Origin: Trinickia soli
GTDB lineage: Bacteria > Pseudomonadota > Gammaproteobacteria > Burkholderiales > Burkholderiaceae
Length of the DNA: 64,000 nt
Reading direction: 5' to 3'
NCBI RefSeq assembly: GCF_002879855.1
Contig: NZ_PNYB01000005.1
Location: 220,643 to 284,642 of the forward strand
The notes below the pieces were generated by a model that saw nothing but the letters and a program-made list of their open reading frames with translations, was not told the origin of the DNA and did not search any database. The translations under genes and the position numbers were made by a program. This document shows positions 52,660 to 62,118 of the stretch, piece by piece (position 1 is the stretch's first letter; each line of letters starts with the position of its first letter).

Positions 52660-53834
52660 TCAAGCAAATCGTTGCAGTCACGTCGATGAACCTGCGCAGT
52701 TTGCCGCAGCGCCTCGGCACGGCCTGGGTCATCGTGATCGGCATCGCGGTGACGGTGGCTGTCATGGTGTCGGTGCTCGCGATGGCCGCGGGTTTTCAAC
52801 GGACGCTGAAAGGGACTGCACGCGCCGATCGCGCCATTGTGCTGCGGGCCGGCTCGCAAGCCGAACTCGAAAGTACGATCGACCGCCAGAACGCACAGAC
52901 CATCATGGACGCGCCGGGCGTGCGCAAAGACGAAGCCGGGCGGCCGATCGCTTCGGCCGAGGCCGTCGTTATCGTTGCATTGCCGCAGAAGAAGGACGGG
53001 GCCGATGCGAACGTGACGCTGCGCGGCGTCGGTCCGAACGCAATGCGGCTGCGGCCCGAGATGCATTTGATTGCAGGGCGCATGTTCCGTCCCGCCGTGC
53101 GCGAACTGATCGTCGGCAAGTCGGCTGTCGCGCAGTTCAAGGGCCTCGAGCTGGGCAGCCGGATTGCTTTTCGCGATTCGGAATGGACCGTCGTCGGGAT
53201 ATCCGAAAGCGGCGGCGATGCGCACGAGTCGGAATTGCAAGGCGATGTCGAGACCGTGCTATCGGCTTACCGGCGCAATGGCTTTCAGTCGGTGACGGCG
53301 ATGCTCGACTCGGCCGCCGCGTTCGACCGGTTCAAGGGCGCATTGACGACCGACCCGACGCTGAAGGTCGGTGTGCAACGCGAGGCCGACTACTATGCGG
53401 CGCAGTCGCGCAATTTATCGAAGCTGTTGAACCTGCTGGCGTATTTCGTGGGCGGCATCATGGCGCTCGGGGCTTGTTTCGGCGCGCTCAATACGATGTA
53501 TACGGCTGTTTCCACGCGCACGCGCGAGATCGCCACGTTGCGTGCGATCGGCTTCGGCGGGATGCCCATCGTCGTTTCGGTGCTGGTCGAAGCGCTGCTG
53601 CTTGCGATCGTCGGCAGTGTGATCGGCTCCGGCGCGGCCTGGGTGTTCTTCAACGGCAATACCGTCAATACGCTCGGCGCGGGTTTCACCCAGGTCGTCT
53701 TTCATTTGACCGTCACCGCTTCGCTGCTCGTATCGGGCGTGTTCGTCGCATGCACGATCGGCATGCTGGGCGGGTTGTTGCCAGCGGTGCGAGCGGCCCG
53801 GTTGCCGATTGCGACGGCGTTGCGCGCGAGTTGA
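52656..53834 (+). CDS. FtsX/MacB-type permease, second copy
   Basis: 392 residues with the same topology as the preceding permease: a first helix (GTAWVIVIGIAVTVAVMVSV), a periplasmic domain (EMHLIAGRMFRPAVRELIVG) and three C-terminal helices with TRTREIATLRAIGFGG. ATG 52656 overlaps the upstream stop (ATGA), and GGAGG lies ten bases ahead. Two different permeases suggest a heterodimer, as in LolCE or YtrEF-type transporters. Confidence 0.92.
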   Translation: MIKQIVAVTSMNLRSLPQRLGTAWVIVIGIAVTVAVMVSVLAMAAGFQRTLKGTARADRAIVLRAGSQAELESTIDRQNAQTIMDAPGVRKDEAGRPIASAEAVVIVALPQKKDGADANVTLRGVGPNAMRLRPEMHLIAGRMFRPAVRELIVGKSAVAQFKGLELGSRIAFRDSEWTVVGISESGGDAHESELQGDVETVLSAYRRNGFQSVTAMLDSAAAFDRFKGALTTDPTLKVGVQREADYYAAQSRNLSKLLNLLAYFVGGIMALGACFGALNTMYTAVSTRTREIATLRAIGFGGMPIVVSVLVEALLLAIVGSVIGSGAAWVFFNGNTVNTLGAGFTQVVFHLTVTASLLVSGVFVACTIGMLGGLLPAVRAARLPIATALRAS

Positions 53835-53837
53835 CGC

Positions 53838-54971
53838 GTGGCGATTCACCAGAGCATCGAGGGCGAGCCTCGCTCGTCCTCGCAGCGGCATAGCGGCCAT
53901 GAGTGGTTGCGCGGGCTCCGCTTGGCGCCAGAGGCGGTGCCTTTTGCGCGGGGACTCGGTTCGATCCTGTGGCTCGTCGCGTTCTGCAGCCTCATCAGCG
54001 TGGGGCTGTGGACCGGGCATCGCAGCGAGCCTTTGGTGCGCTACCTCGTCGTTGGCAACGGCATCGGACTGTGCGCCTCAGCGCTGAGTACGCTGATCGA
54101 AAAAGTCGGAGGCGGCCGTTTCGGTCTTGTGTCGCGGGTGTTGTTGATCGCGCCGCTGAGCGTGATTGCGGGTGTCGAGATTGCCGCTTATACCGTGGGC
54201 GGCGTGCCCCACCTGCTTGGCCGTGCGCGCCTCGATGCGTGGCTTCACTACGGTACGTCGTTCGTCATCACGAGTGTGGCTTGTGCATTTGGCGTCGTAT
54301 TTGCTCAAGCAATGCGGATGCGTGCGTCGCTCGAGATGCAGCGCCGCGAGGCGGCAGAGTTGCGACAAGCGGAGACGGCGGCGCGGCTTGCGCTGTTGCA
54401 GGCCCAAATCGAACCTCACTTCCTGTTCAATACGCTCGCGAACGTGCAGAGCCTGATCGAGCGCGATCCGAAGCGGGCCGCATCGATGCTCGACAGTCTC
54501 AATCGATATTTACGTGCGAGCCTGAAGCGTACGCGCAATGTTGCGTCAACGCTTCAGGACGAGATCGAGCTCGTGCAAGCGTTGCTCGATATTGCCGCGA
54601 TCCGGCTTGGCGATCGGCTGCGCTATGCGATCGATATCGCAGACCCGTTGCGTTGCCTTTCGCTTGCTCCGTTGTTGTTACAGCCTCTGGTTGAAAACGC
54701 GTTGCTGCACGGTATCGAACCGTCGATTGACGGCGGTGAGATCCGCATCGTCGGCCATCGTAGCGGCGATACGTTGACGCTGGATGTGATCGATACGGGT
54801 GTCGGCCTCGGCCATAATACGAAGCTGCACGGCGGTGTAGGGCTTGCCAACGTCCGTGCGCGGTTGCATGCGTTGTATGGCGCGCGAGGCCGCATGTCTG
54901 TCGCCGCGAATGCCGAGGGTGCGCGTGGCGTAACGGCACGCTTGTCGATTCCTATCGTTCCGAGCCATTAG
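53838..54971 (+). CDS. LytS/YehU-type sensor histidine kinase
   Basis: 377 residues. Four predicted membrane helices in the first 160 residues, a short coiled-coil, then a His_kinase domain with phospho-acceptor H194 (QAQIEPHFLFNTLANV) and an HATPase part (LLLQPLVENALLHGI, DTGVGLG). The start is GTG 53838, only three bases after the permease stop. It is in the efflux operon and pairs with the LytTR regulator that follows, so it probably senses membrane stress or the pump's substrate. Confidence 0.92.
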   Translation: MAIHQSIEGEPRSSSQRHSGHEWLRGLRLAPEAVPFARGLGSILWLVAFCSLISVGLWTGHRSEPLVRYLVVGNGIGLCASALSTLIEKVGGGRFGLVSRVLLIAPLSVIAGVEIAAYTVGGVPHLLGRARLDAWLHYGTSFVITSVACAFGVVFAQAMRMRASLEMQRREAAELRQAETAARLALLQAQIEPHFLFNTLANVQSLIERDPKRAASMLDSLNRYLRASLKRTRNVASTLQDEIELVQALLDIAAIRLGDRLRYAIDIADPLRCLSLAPLLLQPLVENALLHGIEPSIDGGEIRIVGHRSGDTLTLDVIDTGVGLGHNTKLHGGVGLANVRARLHALYGARGRMSVAANAEGARGVTARLSIPIVPSH

Positions 54972-54983
54972 AGGCTTTTGCGT

Positions 54984-55715
54984 ATGCCTTCCGCCTTGAT
55001 CGCCGATGACGAGCCGAATCTGTCGGCCGAACTCGCCTCGCGTTTGACGCGTTTTTGGCCCGAATTGCAAGTCGTGTCGATGCCACGCAATGGCGTCGAT
55101 GCGCTGGCCCAATTGAACGAGAAGCGGCCCGATTTTGCGTTCCTCGATATTCGAATGCCTGGCATCGACGGACTTAAGGTTGCGCAGTTGGCGCCGCAGG
55201 TGCGCGTCGTGTTCGTGACCGCATATGACGCGCACGCGGTCGAGGCGTTTGATGCGTCGGCCGTTGATTACCTGCTCAAGCCGGTGACTGACGAGAGGCT
55301 GTTGCGTTGCATTACGCGGTTGCAGCAACAAGGCGGCGCGTCGGCGCAGGATGCGGCGACAGTGGGGGCGAGTCTGGCCAAGGAGATGACGCCGATTCGA
55401 TGGCTGACGGTAGCCGTGAGGGATACGACGAAGCTCGTGTCGATCGACGACGTGCAGTACTTTCAAGCGACCGACAAGTACACCGAAGCAGTGACGCGCG
55501 AGCATCGGCATCTGATTCGCACGCCGCTGAAGGAGCTGCTGCCGCGGCTGGACAGCGAGCAATTCGTGCAGATTCATCGCGGCGTGATTGTGGCTTATGC
55601 GGCAGTGGATTATGTCGAGCACGATCTACTGGGCAGGTTGCGGATTCATGTGCTTGGGGGCGATACGGTGTTGCCTGTCAGTCGTGCCTACGCGGCGTTG
55701 TTCAAGCGGATGTGA
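54984..55715 (+). CDS. LytTR-family response regulator
   Basis: 243 residues. The receiver has D8-D9 and phospho-acceptor D55 (FAFLDIRMPGIDG), and a YLLKPV segment closes it. The C-terminal LytTR DNA-binding domain shows YFQATDKYTEAVT, LLPRLDSEQFVQIHRGVIV and LPVSRAYAALF. ATG 54984 lies nine bases after GAGG; a TTG six bases earlier is possible. The partner of the LytS-type kinase, it likely controls the efflux operon. Confidence 0.93.
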   Translation: MPSALIADDEPNLSAELASRLTRFWPELQVVSMPRNGVDALAQLNEKRPDFAFLDIRMPGIDGLKVAQLAPQVRVVFVTAYDAHAVEAFDASAVDYLLKPVTDERLLRCITRLQQQGGASAQDAATVGASLAKEMTPIRWLTVAVRDTTKLVSIDDVQYFQATDKYTEAVTREHRHLIRTPLKELLPRLDSEQFVQIHRGVIVAYAAVDYVEHDLLGRLRIHVLGGDTVLPVSRAYAALFKRM

Positions 55716-55743
55716 TGGGGAGGCGGTTCCCCATCGGCGCTCA

Positions 55744-56577
55744 TCAGCCGTCCGTCGACACGGTGATCGCTTCCCACGCATCGATTTCCGCGCTCAATGC
55801 AGACAACTTGTCTCGAACGAGCGCGAGTGCGTCGCTACCGAGCAGGAGGTGTTCAGGCGGGTGTTCAGCTGCAATCGCATCCAACATTGCGCGGGCCGCT
55901 TTTGCGGGATCCCCCAATTGCCTGCCGCTTTTTTCCACGCGGGCTTGGCGGACGGGATTGAAAATATCGTCGTAATCCGAAATCGACCGTGCGGTTCGCG
56001 TCATCGATCGACCTGCCCAGTCAGTCCGAAACGAGCCCGGCGCGACGGCCGTCACGGCGATACCGAAAGGCTTGACCTCCTTACCAAGCGCTTCGGAGAT
56101 GCCTTCCAGCGCAAACTTGCTTCCGCAGTAGTAAGCGATTCCCGGCATCGTGATGTAGCCGCCCATCGATGTGATATTCAGAATGTGGCCGCGGCGGCGC
56201 TCGCGCATAAATGGCAGGACGGCCTTCATCATGGCAACCGCGCCGAATACATTCACATCGAACTGGCGGCGCAATTCCGAGAGCGGTGATTCCTCCATGA
56301 TGCCCTCATGACCGTACCCGGCGTTGTTGACCAACACATCGATGGGTCCGACGCTGGCCTCGATTTCCGCCACGACGCTGTCGATGGCGTCGAAGGCGGT
56401 GACGTCGAGCACACGCCCCCAGGCGGCGTTCGCGGATAAAGACTCGAATTCGCGCTTTGCCTGGGCAGTCCTTACCGTCCCGACGACCTTCTGACCGACC
56501 GCCAGCGCTTCCTGTGCGAGTGCGCGGCCAAAGCCGCTGCTGACGCCGGTAATGAGCAGCGTTTTGCTCGATGCCAT
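55744..56577 (-). CDS. Short-chain dehydrogenase/reductase
   Basis: 277 residues. The cofactor motif TGVSSGFG (10-17) and catalytic YCGSK after NITSMGGYITMPGIAY mark a classical SDR, together with LVNNAGYGHEG. The glycine-rich loop has serine and phenylalanine where many SDRs have glycine and isoleucine, which is common in this subgroup. The substrate is not evident. It is divergent from an AraC-family regulator that probably controls it. Confidence 0.9.
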   Translation of the reverse strand: MASSKTLLITGVSSGFGRALAQEALAVGQKVVGTVRTAQAKREFESLSANAAWGRVLDVTAFDAIDSVVAEIEASVGPIDVLVNNAGYGHEGIMEESPLSELRRQFDVNVFGAVAMMKAVLPFMRERRRGHILNITSMGGYITMPGIAYYCGSKFALEGISEALGKEVKPFGIAVTAVAPGSFRTDWAGRSMTRTARSISDYDDIFNPVRQARVEKSGRQLGDPAKAARAMLDAIAAEHPPEHLLLGSDALALVRDKLSALSAEIDAWEAITVSTDG

Positions 56578-56671
56578 TGGAGCTTCTCCCGAATTTAGTT
56601 TGGAGAGTGCATGCTAATCTGACGAGCAACGCAAATTAAGCCGAATTCCGCTGATTTTCTTGCCTAAAACT

Positions 56672-57646
56672 ATGAGTACGAAACGCGCTTCTTCCGAGCC
56701 TGCGGCTCTATCGTCTCGAAGCCGGAAACGTATGATTGCGCTGCTGTGCGCGTTGGCGCCCGACGAAGGCTACAACCTGACGCCCCTGCCGAGCGTCCGC
56801 ATTCTGCGCTCCAACCGGCCCCTATCGCGCACGCCCGTTCTGTACGACCCAGGCATCGTGATCGTCTGTCAGGGCCGCAAGCGCGGCTATTTCGGCGGCC
56901 AGCTCTATCTGTACGACGAGCGTCACTACCTGGCTGTTTCCGTGCCGGTGCCGTTCAGCATCGAAACCGACGCAACCGAAGAGCGCCCATTGCTTGCGCT
57001 GTACCTGCACCTTGATTTCGCGCTGGCTGCCGAACTTGCGGAGCAGATCGACCGCGAAGCGGTGGTGCCGGAGCGCGCACCAGCGCCCTATAGCATGATG
57101 TCGTCGCCCATGGACGATGCGATGCAAGCGTCCGTGCTGCGCTTCCTCGAAGCGATGCATCGGCCACTCGAAGCTGCCGTCTTGGGCGCCGGGCTGCTGC
57201 GTGAACTGTATTTCCGCGTGCTGACGGGAGCGCAGGGGGGCTCGCTGCGAGAGGCGTTGGCGATGCGAGGACAGTTCGGCCAGATAGGTCGCTCACTGCG
57301 CATGATTCATGCGGGGTATGCTCGGCCCCTGGACGTAAGGACACTCGCCGACGAAGCGGGGATGAGCATCCCGAGTTTCCATAGCCACTTCAAGGCCATT
57401 ACGAAGATGTCGCCGATGCAATACATCAAGTCGACACGCCTTCATCAGGCTCGCTTGTTGATGGTGCGCAACGAGCTGACCGCGGAGGCGGCGGCGCACG
57501 CTGTGGGTTACGCGAGCCCGTCGCAATTCAGCAGGGAATTCAGGCGCCTGTTCGGCTTGACGCCGGCCGCCGAGGCAAAGCGTATGCGCGAGAGCTTCGC
57601 GATGCCGGCGGCATTTGCCGATGCGGCTTATGTCTCGTCGCATTGA
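56672..57646 (+). CDS. AraC-family transcriptional regulator
   Basis: 324 residues. An N-terminal AraC_N/cupin-like sensor (SRTPVLYDPGIVIVCQGRKR, then YLAVSVPVPFSIE) precedes a C-terminal double helix-turn-helix (LADEAGMSIPSFHSHFKAI, GYASPSQFSREFRRLFG). ATG 56672 was chosen over TTG 56660. Its divergence from the SDR gene, 94 bases apart, suggests it regulates that gene. Confidence 0.92.
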   Translation: MSTKRASSEPAALSSRSRKRMIALLCALAPDEGYNLTPLPSVRILRSNRPLSRTPVLYDPGIVIVCQGRKRGYFGGQLYLYDERHYLAVSVPVPFSIETDATEERPLLALYLHLDFALAAELAEQIDREAVVPERAPAPYSMMSSPMDDAMQASVLRFLEAMHRPLEAAVLGAGLLRELYFRVLTGAQGGSLREALAMRGQFGQIGRSLRMIHAGYARPLDVRTLADEAGMSIPSFHSHFKAITKMSPMQYIKSTRLHQARLLMVRNELTAEAAAHAVGYASPSQFSREFRRLFGLTPAAEAKRMRESFAMPAAFADAAYVSSH

Positions 57647-57691
57647 ATGTTGGGCGATTCGGTGCGATCGAGGCATACGCGCGAGCCACGC

Positions 57692-58456
57692 TCAGATCTG
57701 CTGTTGGCCGCCATCGACGAACAATTCGATGCCGTTCACGAAGCTCGCATCATCCGAGGCGAGGAATAGGGCGGCGCTCGCGATTTCGCCGGGTTCGCCG
57801 AGACGTCCCATGGGGATCTGCGCGGCCAGATAGTCGGCGAGGCCTTGTCGCTGCGCGGCGTCGTCACCGGCCAGGTCGAGCAGGCCGGGCGTGCGGGTTG
57901 CGCCAGGGCTGATCGTATTCACGCGGATCTGCCGGCCCTTGAGGTCGAGAATCCAATTGCGCGCGAAAGAGCGCACCGCAGCCTTCGAAGCCGAGTACAC
58001 GCTGAATGCGGCCGTGCCCGCGCTACCGGCCGTCGAACCCGTGAGAATCACCGACGCCCCTTTCGCGAGCAGCGGCAGCGCCTTTTGCACCGTGAACAAC
58101 ACACCCTTCACGTTGCGAGTGAAGGTGTCGTCGAAGTGCTCTTCGGTGATGTTCCCGAACGGCAGCATCGAGCCGCCACCTGCATTGGCGAACAGCACGT
58201 CCAGACGGCCTTGTTCTTCCTTGATCTGCGCATACAGCGCGTCGAGCTCGTCCAGCTTCGTGGAATCGGCGCGCATGCCCGTTGCCTTGCCGCCCGCTTC
58301 GCGGATGCCCTTGACGGCGGCGTCGAGTTCGGCCTGACGGCGGCCCGTGAGATAGACGTGTGCGCCTTCCGCCGCGAAGCGCTGGGCGGTGGCGAGGCCG
58401 ATGCCACTGGTGGCGCCGGTAACGAGTGCGATCTTGTTGTCGAGTTTGCGTGCCAT
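57692..58456 (-). CDS. SDR-family oxidoreductase
   Basis: 254 residues. The cofactor site is TGATSGIG (14-21) and the catalytic tetrad includes NAGGG, the serine of TGSTAGSAG and YSASK. A final segment SFVNGIELFVDGG is typical of FabG-like reductases. ATG 58456 follows AGGAGC. It is divergent from the LysR gene, with an operator-like palindrome between them. The physiological substrate is unknown. Confidence 0.92.
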   Translation of the reverse strand: MARKLDNKIALVTGATSGIGLATAQRFAAEGAHVYLTGRRQAELDAAVKGIREAGGKATGMRADSTKLDELDALYAQIKEEQGRLDVLFANAGGGSMLPFGNITEEHFDDTFTRNVKGVLFTVQKALPLLAKGASVILTGSTAGSAGTAAFSVYSASKAAVRSFARNWILDLKGRQIRVNTISPGATRTPGLLDLAGDDAAQRQGLADYLAAQIPMGRLGEPGEIASAALFLASDDASFVNGIELFVDGGQQQI

Positions 58457-58552
58457 GATGCTGCTCCTTTCGTTTGGTGGCATGTCGGCGTTTGGGTGTT
58501 GCGTGCTGCGATGTGAGAAGAATATCGACGGCCCGCACATTTCAAAATAGAA

Positions 58553-58566
58553 TTGATTGCAATCAA
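58553..58566. promoter_or_regulatory. LysR operator candidate
   Basis: TTGATTGCAATCAA is a perfect 14-bp palindrome with the T-N11-A form recognised by LysR-type regulators. It lies between the SDR and LysR starts, about 30 bases before the LysR ATG. Confidence 0.65.
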
Positions 58567-58595
58567 ACGTTGCATAAATGAAAAGATGAGGGCTG

Positions 58596-59513
58596 ATGGC
58601 GAAGCTGCCTGATTTCGAGGGACTCGCGATGTTCGCGAAGGTCGCCGAGGAGGGATCGTTCGCGGCTGCGGCGCGCGCGATGGGGGTGTCGGTGGCGACG
58701 GTCTCGCGCGGCGTGGCCCGGCTGGAGGAACGGCTGGGCGCGCGGCTCTTTAACCGCACGTCGCGCCAGCTGTCGCTGACCGAGTTCGGCAGGACGATCT
58801 GCGAGAAAGCTGGCGAGATCTATCGACAAGCCGAGGAAGCGGAAAGCGCGGCGCGCGAAATGTCGGTGCAGCCGCGCGGGCTGGTGCGCCTGGCCGTGCC
58901 GATGTCGTACGGGCTGCGGTGGGTCGCGCCGTTGCTGCCGGGCTTCTTTCGCGCCTATCCTGAGGTGTCGATCGACCTTCATCTATCCGATGCGTCGGTC
59001 GATCTGATTGCCGAGGGCTTCGACGCCGCACTACGTATTGCTGCACTACCGGATTCGTCGTTGGTCGCGCGGCGGTTATGCGCGGTGACGCAATTCGTGG
59101 TGGCGTCGCCGGAATATCTGCGGCGTGAAGGGCGGCCCACTCATCCGCGCGAGCTGGTGGATCGCCCCTGTCTCTCGTACGCTTATCGCGCGCGGAGCGA
59201 TGTGTGGCGCTTCACGAACGACGCGGGCGAGGAGGAGCCGGTGATGCCGACCGGCCCCCTACGCGTGACAAATTCCGATGCGCTGTTGCCCACGCTGCTC
59301 GCTGGCCTTGCGATTGCGGAGCTGCCCGAGTTCATTGCGGGCGAATATCTGGCCGACGGCCGTCTCGAAGCTATCCTCACCGACTGGTCGCTGACGAAAG
59401 GCGGTCTCTACTTTGTCACGCCGTCGGCGCGTGCGCGTCCGGCGAAGGTGGCCGCGCTGTCCGATTACTTCGCCGAACATCTCTCCCATCCGACTTGGCG
59501 ATGGCCGAAGTGA
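58596..59513 (+). CDS. LysR-family transcriptional regulator
   Basis: 305 residues. The N-terminal winged helix-turn-helix is GSFAAAARAMGVSVATVSRG followed by LEERLGARLFNRTSR. The C-terminal substrate-binding domain starts near residue 90 (GLVRLAVPMSYGLRWVAPLL). It belongs to the CrgA/DsdC-like group that usually represses a divergent oxidoreductase gene. The palindrome upstream is the probable site. Confidence 0.93.
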   Translation: MAKLPDFEGLAMFAKVAEEGSFAAAARAMGVSVATVSRGVARLEERLGARLFNRTSRQLSLTEFGRTICEKAGEIYRQAEEAESAAREMSVQPRGLVRLAVPMSYGLRWVAPLLPGFFRAYPEVSIDLHLSDASVDLIAEGFDAALRIAALPDSSLVARRLCAVTQFVVASPEYLRREGRPTHPRELVDRPCLSYAYRARSDVWRFTNDAGEEEPVMPTGPLRVTNSDALLPTLLAGLAIAELPEFIAGEYLADGRLEAILTDWSLTKGGLYFVTPSARARPAKVAALSDYFAEHLSHPTWRWPK

Positions 59514-60114
59514 CGTCCGCGACTCCGCTTTTCACCGGTTGGCTTGCGTCCGCATGGATACTTCTGGTTGCATCGATATTGCGTCATCGGAAAACCCTGT
59601 CTTTCGGAAAAGGAATTCCGAGGGCAAAAGCGCGAGCATCGACAAGACGCCACTCGCCAGCAGCGTTTGCCAGAAGTCCAAGTTGAAACGGCGTGGAAAT
59701 CCATTAATGTGCACGCACATAGAGAATGTTCGCTGCCCAGAAAAATCCGGCTTAATCATAGCCGCTTCGATCTTGGTTTCTACGCCGGTCGCATTTACAG
59801 CCTATGCGCTGCAAGCTCCGTACTCGTCATAACGACGCTCGAGAACATCGACCTTTACCCGCACGCGGTACAGGCACTCGAGAGCGAACGCATCGAGCGG
59901 CAACGCCTTCAGTTGCGGACGGTGCAATTGAACGAAGCGGTCGTCGCCACCCGCCACATTGCGGCGGACGCTCGACCGTTGGTGCTCGATGACCTCGGCA
60001 GCATTCCCCTTCCTGACACGCGAAATACTACCGACCGCGTCAGGCGATAGCCGGCCATGACATGACCGGTCGCCCATCAGGACGTCGGAAGCGGTCGCTG
60101 ACTGCTGGTTCGAT
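59514..60114. other. Gap without a convincing gene
   Basis: 601 bases. Reading frames exist on both strands: a rightward one at 59544-60050 and leftward ones at 59532-59759 and 59802-60077. They overlap, lack ribosome sites and give no recognisable product. The leftward 75-residue frame has a possible membrane segment (FWQTLLASGVLSMLALL). It may be a degraded region. Confidence 0.3.
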
Positions 60115-60513
60115 TTACGAGTCGTCCGTCGCGCCAGGGCGGACGTGGGACGCTATCGTGGCGAGAACGGCCGGTAGGTCAGCGGGCTTTACAAAGTGGT
60201 AGTCGAACCCGGATCGGATCGTTTCGGCCTGCTCGGAAGGCGATGTCAGCGCGGTCACCGCAACCAGCAATGGGAGCGGCGCGGACCGTAAGCGCCGAAT
60301 CTCCCTTGCAACCGCGCGCCCGTCCATACCGGGCATCTGGATATCGAGTACAACAGCGTCTGGATGCCACCCACAGTATTCCGCAAGCGCGTCCGCCCCA
60401 TTTCCAGTTGCCCGGGTTTCGTAACCATGAGCGTTGAAAAACAAGGCGTACGCTGCCAACACGCTTGGGTCGTCGTCCGCGATGAGCAAGCGCACGGCGT
60501 TTGGGGTAGGCAT
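60115..60513 (-). CDS. Single-domain response regulator
   Basis: 132 residues, a receiver only: acidic residues D13-D15, phospho-acceptor D57 (AVVLDIQMPGMDG), the conserved T in LLVAVTALT and lysine in FVKPADL. There is no output domain. ATG 60513 is followed by MPTPNAVRLLIADDD, the normal receiver start. It is divergent from a soluble histidine kinase 124 bases away, its likely partner. Confidence 0.9.
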   Translation of the reverse strand: MPTPNAVRLLIADDDPSVLAAYALFFNAHGYETRATGNGADALAEYCGWHPDAVVLDIQMPGMDGRAVAREIRRLRSAPLPLLVAVTALTSPSEQAETIRSGFDYHFVKPADLPAVLATIASHVRPGATDDS

Positions 60514-60637
60514 TATGTTCTCCGAATGCCGTGTTGCGAGCAATAAACGGACCCGAGGCCCGGTAATAAGTTTGCTTATGGACCCGGATTCCGCAACAAT
60601 GCCTTGTGCGACATCTTTTCCATCCGTGGGGGGAGAC

Positions 60638-61765
60638 ATGCGACTGGCTGACTTCATTCTGCGTGACATGGAAACCATTCTGGCGCACTGGGAGGCGTTC
60701 GCCGGCACGCTGTTGCCCGCAGCAGCCAACATGCGATCACTGGCCTTGCGCGACCATGCGCAACAGATTCTGGAGGACATAGCACAAGACTTGTCTACCT
60801 TCGAGACCCAGGAGGCCCAGTTCGAAAAATCAATCGGGCAGGCACCCAAACCCGAAGGAGCTTTGAAGACTGCCGCACAAACCCACGCACTTTTGCGCGC
60901 ACGGAGCGGATTTGACATCAACCAGTTGGCTGCCGAGTACCGCGCGCTGCGCGCGAGCGTACTTCGCCTATGGATGGAGGCGTGTCAGCGCGAGGCCCCT
61001 CATCTGAATGACGTCATTCGGTTCAACGAGGCCATCGATCAGGCAATCGCCGAATCGATCAGTTCTTTCAGTGCGCAGGTAGATCAGGCTCGTAACCTGT
61101 TGCTTGGCATGCTGGGGCACGACATGCGCAGTCCACTGCAGACCATCCAGATGACTGCTTCGTATCTCGCGGCGTTGAACGCCGGCGAGAAGATATCGGT
61201 AGCCGCGTCCCGTTTGATCAGAAGCGGCGCTCGCATGCAGGCGCTGCTGGACGACATGCTTGATTTCAATCGCACCCAGCTGGGTCTGGGCATCAACGTC
61301 GCGCCGACCGAGGGAGACCTGGCAAAACATCTGACCGATGAACTGGACCTGTTGCGAGCAGTGCATCCTGACCGCCAGATTGATCTGGATGTAGTCGGCG
61401 ACTGCCACGGTGTTTGGGACGGCCGGCGTTTGCAGCAGTTACTGGGCAACCTGGTTCTGAATGCGATCAAGTATGGAGCGCCGGACGCGCCGGTGCGCGT
61501 GTCGGTGACCGCTGACGAAGCGCAAGTCTGCCTGGAGGTAAAGAACAGCGGACCCGCCATTGAGCGCTCAACGCTTGGCCGCATCTTCGATCCGCTCCAG
61601 CGAGGCCCGAACCAAACGGAGAGAACTGCCGACAGCAGTCTGGGGCTCGGACTGTATATTGCGCGCGAGATCGCCAAGGCTCACGGGGGCGTGATTGACG
61701 CGCGATCCGACGAGAGAGAAACGGTGTTCTCTGTACGTCTGCCCCGTGACAAAAAGAGCACATGA
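60638..61765 (+). CDS. RsbRD-domain sensor histidine kinase
   Basis: 375 residues, soluble. The N-terminal helical region (FILRDMETILAHWEAFAGTL, about 5-145) resembles the RsbRD_N sensor domain. The HisKA box carries H161 (LLLGMLGHDMRSPLQTIQM), and the HATPase domain has GNLVLNAIKYG, KNSGPAIE and SSLGLGLYIAREI. ATG 60638 is preceded by a strong GGGGGGAG. The frame is open further upstream, but that part overlaps the divergent promoter. The signal is unknown. Confidence 0.9.
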   Translation: MRLADFILRDMETILAHWEAFAGTLLPAAANMRSLALRDHAQQILEDIAQDLSTFETQEAQFEKSIGQAPKPEGALKTAAQTHALLRARSGFDINQLAAEYRALRASVLRLWMEACQREAPHLNDVIRFNEAIDQAIAESISSFSAQVDQARNLLLGMLGHDMRSPLQTIQMTASYLAALNAGEKISVAASRLIRSGARMQALLDDMLDFNRTQLGLGINVAPTEGDLAKHLTDELDLLRAVHPDRQIDLDVVGDCHGVWDGRRLQQLLGNLVLNAIKYGAPDAPVRVSVTADEAQVCLEVKNSGPAIERSTLGRIFDPLQRGPNQTERTADSSLGLGLYIAREIAKAHGGVIDARSDERETVFSVRLPRDKKST

Positions 61766-62118
61766 TGTAGCGCTGCAAAGTTGAAAGGCTGGAGCCTTAC
61801 CGACAGCACGTGCGTGCCGTGGCTAGAATTTCCCAATCATTGGCGCTCTGCAAAACTTTCGAAAATCATAATTATTCACCCCCGAACGCCAATATCGGAT
61901 CGGTCGCTTTCGACAAACCCTGACCTCGCTGTCCCTTCATGGGCACTGCGCCCTACGATGCCGTCGCGCGGCTCGAGTACGCCCGACAACATTCGGTCGG
62001 CAGGCCTCGACCCGAAGCGGACGCCCACGCGAGGTGCGCTTGAGCGGCCGATTCCGGATCCGAAGCTGCCGCGCAATAATGCGGCGCAATTCTTAATGCG
62101 GCGCATCGCCGTCGCGAC
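61766..62118. other. Gap without a convincing gene
   Basis: 353 bases between the kinase and the convergent exporter. Frames on both strands are arginine- and proline-rich and look non-coding. No terminator with a T-tract was seen. Confidence 0.35.

Noticed and set aside
52586..53893. 435-residue rightward frame over the second permease
   Set aside because: An arginine-rich shadow frame; the permease frame has membrane helices, an ATGA overlap and a GGAGG site.
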